Of a stretch of 6,243 nucleotides of DNA, positions 1-6,243 are shown piece by piece. The notes below the pieces were generated by a model. The model was not told where the DNA came from. It saw only the letters and a list, made by a program, of their open reading frames with translations, and made no database searches. The DNA comes from an uncultured Collinsella sp. GTDB taxonomy: Bacteria > Actinomycetota > Coriobacteriia > Coriobacteriales > Coriobacteriaceae. Position 1 is the first letter of the stretch. The number at the start of each line of letters is the position of its first letter. Made by a program: the position numbers and the translations under genes. Where the stretch lies: positions 1-6,243 of the forward strand of contig CABVAS010000099.1 in assembly GCA_902496375.1 (NCBI GenBank). Direction: 5' to 3'.

Positions 1-1158
1 GAGCCTGCGTCGGCCGTGGCCGGTACCGGCGGCAAGGCGTCGTTTACGGAGCGCTATGCCACGCTGCGTCGCGCGACGGTTGCCTATGCCCCGCCCGAGA
101 TGCTCACCGACGATATTCCCGACCTACGCGCTTTGCGTATGTCGCCGGCGATCGACGTCTATGCCGCGGCAAGCACGGTTTACGAGCTCATTGCCGGCGT
201 CGCGCCATACGAAGCCGCGCCGAGCACTTCGGGCGCCTCGGGTTCGCGCAAAAGGACGCGCGACATCGCGAGCCCCTACCGTCTTAAGATGGACACGCGG
301 CCCGACTATCCCATTGGTGCCCATGCGCCCGGTTGTGATTTGACTCAGCCGCTTCGTCGTGAGCCCGATGTGGCGCTCGCCGCGGCCGAGCAGGCCCAGC
401 AGCTAGGGCTTGAGCCGGATTCCGAAGAGCTACGCGATGCGCTGGCGTTTGTCGATGCCCAGCTGTTCGACGTGGTGATGGCCTGTCTGTCCAGCTATCA
501 AAAAGATCGTCCCGAGCCGGCGGCGGTCGAGGCGGCGCTCTCGGCGTTTTGTGACCACTATGCGCAAAATGTCGGTCGTTCGCTCCGCGGCGAGCCGCTC
601 ACGCCGTGCCCCATGGATGCGTCTGGCCGCGCGGTTCGTCGCGCGCTGATGGTCGGCGCGACGGTCGTCTGTGGCGTGGTTTGGGCTGTGGTCGTGGTTT
701 CGGCCGCGCTGCTGGCGTCGGGCGCTCGCGTGACGGCGACTTTGGGATCGCTCGTGTGGTCTGGGTCGCTACCGGGTATTATTGCCGCACTGGCGTTGGC
801 GCTGCCAGGCATAGCCGGCGTTGCCGCGGGGGCACTTGCGCGCGATCGGCGCTCGGGCTTCCTGCAGGGTGTGCTTGCGCTTTCTGCCTGCGAGGTTCCG
901 GTGCTGGTTGTGGCTGCATGTAGCGTATTTTCTCAACGCGCCGTGATGGGCGGCCTTGTTGCCGCTCTGGTTGCAACCTATACGCTTACGTGGTTTTTGC
1001 TTGCGATGGGCTTTGCCTTTGAACTTCCCGTTTCGGCACCGCGACGCACAAAAGCCCAGATGGCGACTCCGCTTGCCGGTGGAGCCGCAGCTGCCCGTAC
1101 TTTTGGCGGACCTGTCGAAGTATCGTCCGATTCTATTTCTACGACCAAGGAGGCCTAG
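1..1158 (+). CDS. Membrane-anchored Ser/Thr protein kinase-like protein, C-terminal part (5' end outside window)
   Basis: The frame is open from the first base, so the gene enters from the left; a GTG at 16 has no reason to be the start. In the 385 visible codons, residues 29-33 (YAPPE) look like the APE motif of kinase subdomain VIII. Residues 52-70 (DVYAAAS...YELIAGVAPY) match subdomain IX, with the structural Asp at 52. R170-P171 in a KDRPEPAAVEAAL context matches subdomain XI. The kinase fold ends near 185. A short linker follows, then four hydrophobic segments at about 218-240, 259-279, 289-309 and 315-340, and a polar tail. The layout is a cytoplasmic kinase domain before a four-helix membrane anchor, unlike PknB types with one helix and PASTA repeats. 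The HRD and DFG motifs would lie upstream, so active kinase versus pseudokinase cannot be decided. The next gene starts 3 nt after the stop and encodes an FHA protein, a typical phospho-Thr reader, which supports a signalling operon. Kinase-family assignment is fairly secure; substrate unknown. Confidence -1.
   Translation, partial: EPASAVAGTGGKASFTERYATLRRATVAYAPPEMLTDDIPDLRALRMSPAIDVYAAASTVYELIAGVAPYEAAPSTSGASGSRKRTRDIASPYRLKMDTRPDYPIGAHAPGCDLTQPLRREPDVALAAAEQAQQLGLEPDSEELRDALAFVDAQLFDVVMACLSSYQKDRPEPAAVEAALSAFCDHYAQNVGRSLRGEPLTPCPMDASGRAVRRALMVGATVVCGVVWAVVVVSAALLASGARVTATLGSLVWSGSLPGIIAALALALPGIAGVAAGALARDRRSGFLQGVLALSACEVPVLVVAACSVFSQRAVMGGLVAALVATYTLTWFLLAMGFAFELPVSAPRRTKAQMATPLAGGAAAARTFGGPVEVSSDSISTTKEA
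1147..1153 (+). promoter_or_regulatory. Shine-Dalgarno AAGGAGG of the FHA gene
   Basis: AAGGAGG is a full anti-SD match lying 8 nt before the ATG at 1162. It sits inside the Lys-Glu-Ala codons that end the kinase gene, so the upstream coding end doubles as the ribosome binding site. This fixes the FHA start and points to one transcript for both genes. Confidence 0.85.
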
Positions 1159-1161
1159 GTC

Positions 1162-2100
1162 ATGGCATCTCAAGTTGAGCTCACCCCATGCGGGGCCATG
1201 TTTGACATCTTTAAGCGCGCGGCGCATCTGAGCCATATCGAGCTGTGCGGCCTGGTGCTTTCGTCCCGTCCGCTCGCCGACGGCCGCAGCCCGCAGAGCC
1301 GAGCCGCCGATCGCTCTTGGGTTTCCCGCTTTATCGTTCGCGCGCCGGTCGGCACGCTTCAGCAGCGCTACTTTGCCGAATACGGTACCTCGGCTGCGCG
1401 CATTATGTCGCAACTGGCCCTGCGCCAGCGAAATCCCATGGACTCCACGGCTGTGATCAATATGGTGTGCGGTCCTGCAGGTGAACCGATGGTACGCGCG
1501 CTCGAAGAGTGCCACCAGGACACGAATCTCTATCGCAACGCGCTCGATCGCCTGTCCCAGGCGGCGGAACTCATGCCCGCCGAGCGCGCCGAGGCCGTGC
1601 TGGTGCTGTTTGTCGCTGTCGGTTGTTCGGCGGATGTGCGGTCCTCGGTGAACTATGCCATCGACTACGCGCACGCGACCTGTGGCGGAGGAACATCCAC
1701 GCCGCGTTCGCTTGGCATGTCGATGACCGCGGGCGAACGCGAGCCCGCCCCGGCGCACCCCTTGGGCTTGCTGCGCGTACAAAACAGTTTTGTCGTGAGC
1801 GCCCCGCGCTGGATTCAGCCGAGTGAGCAGGGTGTTGAGATTGGCGCGCTGGCCACTGGTGAGGGCGATATTACCGACGTCGGCGACGATGTCTCGGCCC
1901 GCCATGCCCATATCTGGTGCGATGCTCAAAATATCTGGCACGTCGAGGACTTGTCGTCCACCAACGGAACCGTGGTGGTAAACGGGGCCACGCGCGTCTG
2001 CATTCAGGTCGAGCCCGGCCGTTCCGCCCAACTCAATCCCGGCGACGAGCTCAAGCTCGGCGAATCCACTACCTACGCCATCCTCTTCGGTGCCCTCTAG
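1162..2100 (+). CDS. FHA-domain protein, probable partner of the upstream kinase
   Basis: This is a 312-aa soluble protein with no signal peptide or clear membrane helix. The C-terminal part, about residues 203-311, is a forkhead-associated domain, a beta-sandwich that binds phospho-Thr peptides. VSARHAHIW (244-252) supplies the conserved Ser245, Arg247 and His248. DLSSTNGT (263-270) followed by VNG (273-275) is the classic FHA signature, and LNPGDELKLG (291-300) is the usual late strand. The first strand reads EIGALATGEGDI where most FHA domains have IGR, so the Arg that normally helps grip the phosphate appears to be Ala229. Residues 1-200 match no family I recognise: a mixed region, a mostly helical stretch (about 108-172), then a low-complexity Gly/Thr/Pro linker (about 173-200). 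The ATG follows a perfect SD and lies 3 nt after the kinase stop. The likely role is reading phosphorylation by the neighbouring kinase or scaffolding its substrates; this is inferred from context. FHA identity is secure, the biological role is not. Confidence 0.88.
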   Translation: MASQVELTPCGAMFDIFKRAAHLSHIELCGLVLSSRPLADGRSPQSRAADRSWVSRFIVRAPVGTLQQRYFAEYGTSAARIMSQLALRQRNPMDSTAVINMVCGPAGEPMVRALEECHQDTNLYRNALDRLSQAAELMPAERAEAVLVLFVAVGCSADVRSSVNYAIDYAHATCGGGTSTPRSLGMSMTAGEREPAPAHPLGLLRVQNSFVVSAPRWIQPSEQGVEIGALATGEGDITDVGDDVSARHAHIWCDAQNIWHVEDLSSTNGTVVVNGATRVCIQVEPGRSAQLNPGDELKLGESTTYAILFGAL

Positions 2101-2150
2101 CCGGCAGATAGGGACGTTTCTTTTCTGCCGGCACTTGGGGACACTCCTCG
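2100..2150 (+). repeat. REP-like palindromic element after the FHA gene
   Basis: GCCGGCAGA (2100-2108) and TCTGCCGGC (2124-2132) form a perfect 9-bp stem around a 15-nt loop carrying TAGGGACGTTTC. The stem starts on the last base of the FHA stop codon. Immediately after it comes TTGGGGACACTCC (2135-2147), so two GGGAC cores stand in the same orientation 27 nt apart. Paired GGGACGTT/GGGGACA motifs beside a hairpin resemble intergenic REP elements mobilised by Y1 (RAYT-type) transposases; this is recall, and one window cannot prove repetition. The right arm has no T-run, so it is not a classical terminator, though it may slow or end read-through from the FHA operon. Confidence 0.45.
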
Positions 2151-2182
2151 GCGCGCCAGAGCCGGTCGCCTGGGGATGGAGA

Positions 2183-2225
2183 GGCCATTTTGGCCCTTGG
2201 CAGTCACCCAAGGTAAACCTTTACC
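2183..2225 (+). promoter_or_regulatory. Cluster of three small dyads upstream of the nifJ promoter (possible operator)
   Basis: Three inverted repeats follow one another. GGCCA-TTT-TGGCC lies at 2183-2195, CCTTGG-N7-CCAAGG at 2195-2213, and GGTAAA-CC-TTTACC at 2212-2225. The last is the most operator-like: AT-rich, 14 bp, both half-sites perfect, centred about 58 nt before the predicted transcription start. That is a common place for an activator. I recognise no known regulator motif; for example it is not the Rex TTGTGAA-type box. Short dyads also arise by chance in GC-rich DNA. Confidence 0.3.
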
Positions 2226-2264
2226 GCACGCCTATATTTGCCGAAATTACACTTGACGGCGGGG

Positions 2265-2270
2265 TACAAT
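2265..2270 (+). promoter_or_regulatory. Candidate -10 box (TACAAT) of the nifJ transcript
   Basis: TACAAT, preceded by GGGG and followed by AAA, is the best -10 match in the intergenic region and would start RNA near 2275-2278. No good -35 lies at 16-18 nt: that place holds CGAAAT or GAAATT. A TTGACG at 2253-2258 looks like a -35 but is only 6 nt away, and the place 17 nt downstream of it (CGCATG) is not a -10. The promoter may therefore depend on an activator or on contacts just upstream of the -10. Confidence 0.45.
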
Positions 2271-2503
2271 AAACCCGCATGCGGATTTCCGTTGCGGGCG
2301 CTTCCCATCGCCGGGGCGTGCCCGGGAGCATCCGGCATGCGGCCTTTGCGGCGCTCGGTCATGTGCAAGACGGGCGGTCGGGCCTGTAGGGCGCATCAGC
2401 TGCCCCTCGCCTCGGCATGTCTTCTCTCCACGCCATGTACCTGCTGCTGAGCCTGCCTGCCAGATGATTGGAAGCAACAGCGTAAATCCCATCACGCCAA
2501 CAT

Positions 2504-2519
2504 CCCGGCGATCGCCGGG
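2504..2519 (+). promoter_or_regulatory. Perfect 16-bp palindrome before the nifJ ribosome binding site
   Basis: CCCGGCGATCGCCGGG equals its own reverse complement. It ends 19 nt before the AGGAG core and 32 nt before the ATG. In RNA it makes a 6-bp all-GC stem with a GAUC loop. In DNA it could be a dimeric protein site. No T-run follows, so it is not an intrinsic terminator. Its place at the end of the leader suggests an effect on ribosome access or transcript stability, which is inference. Confidence 0.4.
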
Positions 2520-2538
2520 GCCTGTATACCTATATGAG

Positions 2539-2543
2539 AGGAG
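2539..2543 (+). promoter_or_regulatory. Ribosome binding site AGGAG that sets the nifJ start at 2552
   Basis: AGGAG sits in the purine tract GAGAGGAGAGGGG (2536-2548), 8 nt before ATG 2552. An in-frame ATG at 2534 has no SD before it and would place the SD inside the coding region, so it is rejected. TATACC (2525-2530) and GGTATA (2547-2552) are inverted repeats that could hold the SD in a 16-nt loop while pairing the first base of the start codon. Confidence 0.8.
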
Positions 2544-2551
2544 AGGGGTAT

Positions 2552-6091
<3,540 letters not shown>

Positions 6092-6142
6092 GTCTCCCAC
6101 CGCAGGATCTGAGGGCTAACCTTCGCGGACGTCCTCGGACAT

Positions 6143-6185
6143 GAAAGAACCCCCGCTGCGCACTGCGTGCGGCGGGGGTTCTTTC
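6143..6185. terminator. Strong bidirectional intrinsic terminator
   Basis: GAAAGAACCCCCGC (6143-6156) pairs perfectly with 6172-6185, giving 14 bp. The loop continues the helix: CGCAC (6159-6163) pairs with GTGCG (6167-6171) around TGC, leaving a 2-nt bulge at 6157-6158. The outer AAAGAA/TTCTTT pairs give a T-rich end on either strand. It ends nifJ, whose stop lies 51 nt before it, and probably also the minus-strand gene, whose stop lies 12 nt beyond its other end. Confidence 0.92.
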
Positions 6186-6197
6186 GTCCTGACGCTC

Positions 6198-6243
6198 CTA
6201 TTTGGCAAGGTGTTTTTTAGAATCCATTTTGCGCTCGGCCTCG
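6198..6243 (-). CDS. C-terminal tail of a probable convergent gene (5' end outside window)
   Basis: Read on the minus strand, the frame is open from the window edge for 14 codons, EAERKMDSKKHLAK, and stops with TAG at 6200-6198. The charged, Lys-rich tail is typical of a real C-terminus, and the stop lies 12 nt from a hairpin terminator that works in this direction. Those are the only supports: a frame this short is often open by chance and the product cannot be named. If real, it converges on nifJ and shares its terminator. Confidence 0.45.
   Translation of the reverse strand, partial: EAERKMDSKKHLAK

Larger units (their letters stand above)
2275..2551 (+). promoter_or_regulatory. Long structured 5' leader of nifJ
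   Basis: About 275 nt separate the predicted RNA start from the nifJ ATG, with no convincing gene inside. The leader opens with a long-range stem: 2275-2286 pairs with 2330-2342, giving 12 bp with one bulged G (2334). This stem encloses a small CCG/CGG hairpin (2289-2297) and a further stem, 2300-2306 with 2324-2329, with an alternative CCGGG/CCCGG (2311-2315 with 2321-2325). Further on, AGGG-C-GCA pairs with TGC-CCCT (2388-2407, loop TCAGC), GCTGCTG with CAACAGC (2443-2481, one mismatch), and the palindrome at 2504-2519 forms another hairpin. I see none of the signature sequences of the TPP, FMN, cobalamin, SAM or T-box leaders. It may be an unclassified cis-regulatory RNA, or simply a GC-rich leader that folds. 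All pairings were found by eye. Confidence 0.4.

Noticed and set aside
16..18. GTG as the start of the kinase gene
   Set aside because: The frame is open to base 1, there is no SD, and a kinase C-lobe beginning there would lack its ATP-binding and catalytic parts. The gene is simply cut by the window edge.
2150..2157. GGCGCGCC palindrome
   Set aside because: An 8-bp GC palindrome is expected by chance at this base composition and has no supporting context.
769..2211. A 480-codon minus-strand open frame opposite the kinase and FHA genes
   Set aside because: It is also in register with the sense codons of both genes. The translation is Arg/Gly/His-rich and low in recognisable motifs, and it spans the boundary of two well-supported genes.
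2238..2450. Small plus-strand ORF (70 codons) in the intergenic region, with a minus-strand one (82 codons) opposite
   Set aside because: The plus-strand ORF begins before the predicted RNA start, has no SD and has a Cys/Pro/Arg-rich chance-like composition. The minus-strand ORF likewise lacks an RBS and resemblance to any family.
2275..2460. Possible 6S RNA gene
   Set aside because: There is no single long rod with a central bubble, and no terminator after it; the pairings seen are local hairpins within a leader that continues to nifJ.
2443..2481. Resemblance to the SRP RNA tip (GGAAGCAACAGC)
   Set aside because: The conserved SRP core with its GGAAGGAAGCAGCC-type loop and paired arms is absent; only a short GGAAGCA string is shared.
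2534..2551. Upstream in-frame ATG for nifJ
   Set aside because: No SD precedes it, its extra residues MRGEGY are encoded by the real SD, and starting at 2552 places T31, E64 and R114 on the known catalytic numbers.

Overview
The window reads as chromosomal DNA from a GC-rich, strictly anaerobic, fermentative bacterium. The style fits the Coriobacteriia (Collinsella-like Actinomycetota): GC-rich wobble positions, a single-chain pyruvate:ferredoxin oxidoreductase as a very strongly codon-biased gene, and a membrane-anchored Ser/Thr kinase-like protein beside an FHA protein. The taxon is inferred from style and recall, not from a search.

Layout. (a) 1-1158, plus strand: the 3' part of a gene cut by the window's left edge. 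It encodes the C-lobe of a eukaryotic-type Ser/Thr kinase(-like) domain followed by four predicted membrane segments. (b) 1162-2100, plus strand: an FHA-domain protein whose ATG lies 3 nt after the kinase stop and whose Shine-Dalgarno lies inside the kinase's last codons. The two are almost certainly co-transcribed and form a phospho-signalling pair. (c) 2101-2551: 451 nt without a convincing gene. It holds a REP-like hairpin element just after the FHA stop, three small dyads, a plausible -10 box at 2265-2270, and then a leader of about 275 nt with strong predicted secondary structure, a perfect 16-bp palindrome and a purine-rich ribosome binding site. (d) 2552-6091, plus strand: a complete nifJ-type pyruvate:ferredoxin (flavodoxin) oxidoreductase of 1179 aa, with all catalytic and cluster-binding residues visible. 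(e) 6143-6185: a strong symmetrical hairpin terminator. (f) 6198-6243, minus strand: the last 14 codons of a probable convergent gene.

How it works together. nifJ would couple pyruvate oxidation to acetyl-CoA and reduced ferredoxin, the core energy step of an anaerobic fermenter. It appears to be a monocistronic unit with its own promoter, leader and terminator. The kinase/FHA genes belong to a separate signalling operon that starts upstream of the window, and nothing in the sequence ties them functionally to nifJ.

I found no clearly new biological system. The parts that most deserve a second look are the structured nifJ leader, the REP-like element at 2100-2150, and the FHA domain that lacks the usual phosphopeptide-binding Arg.
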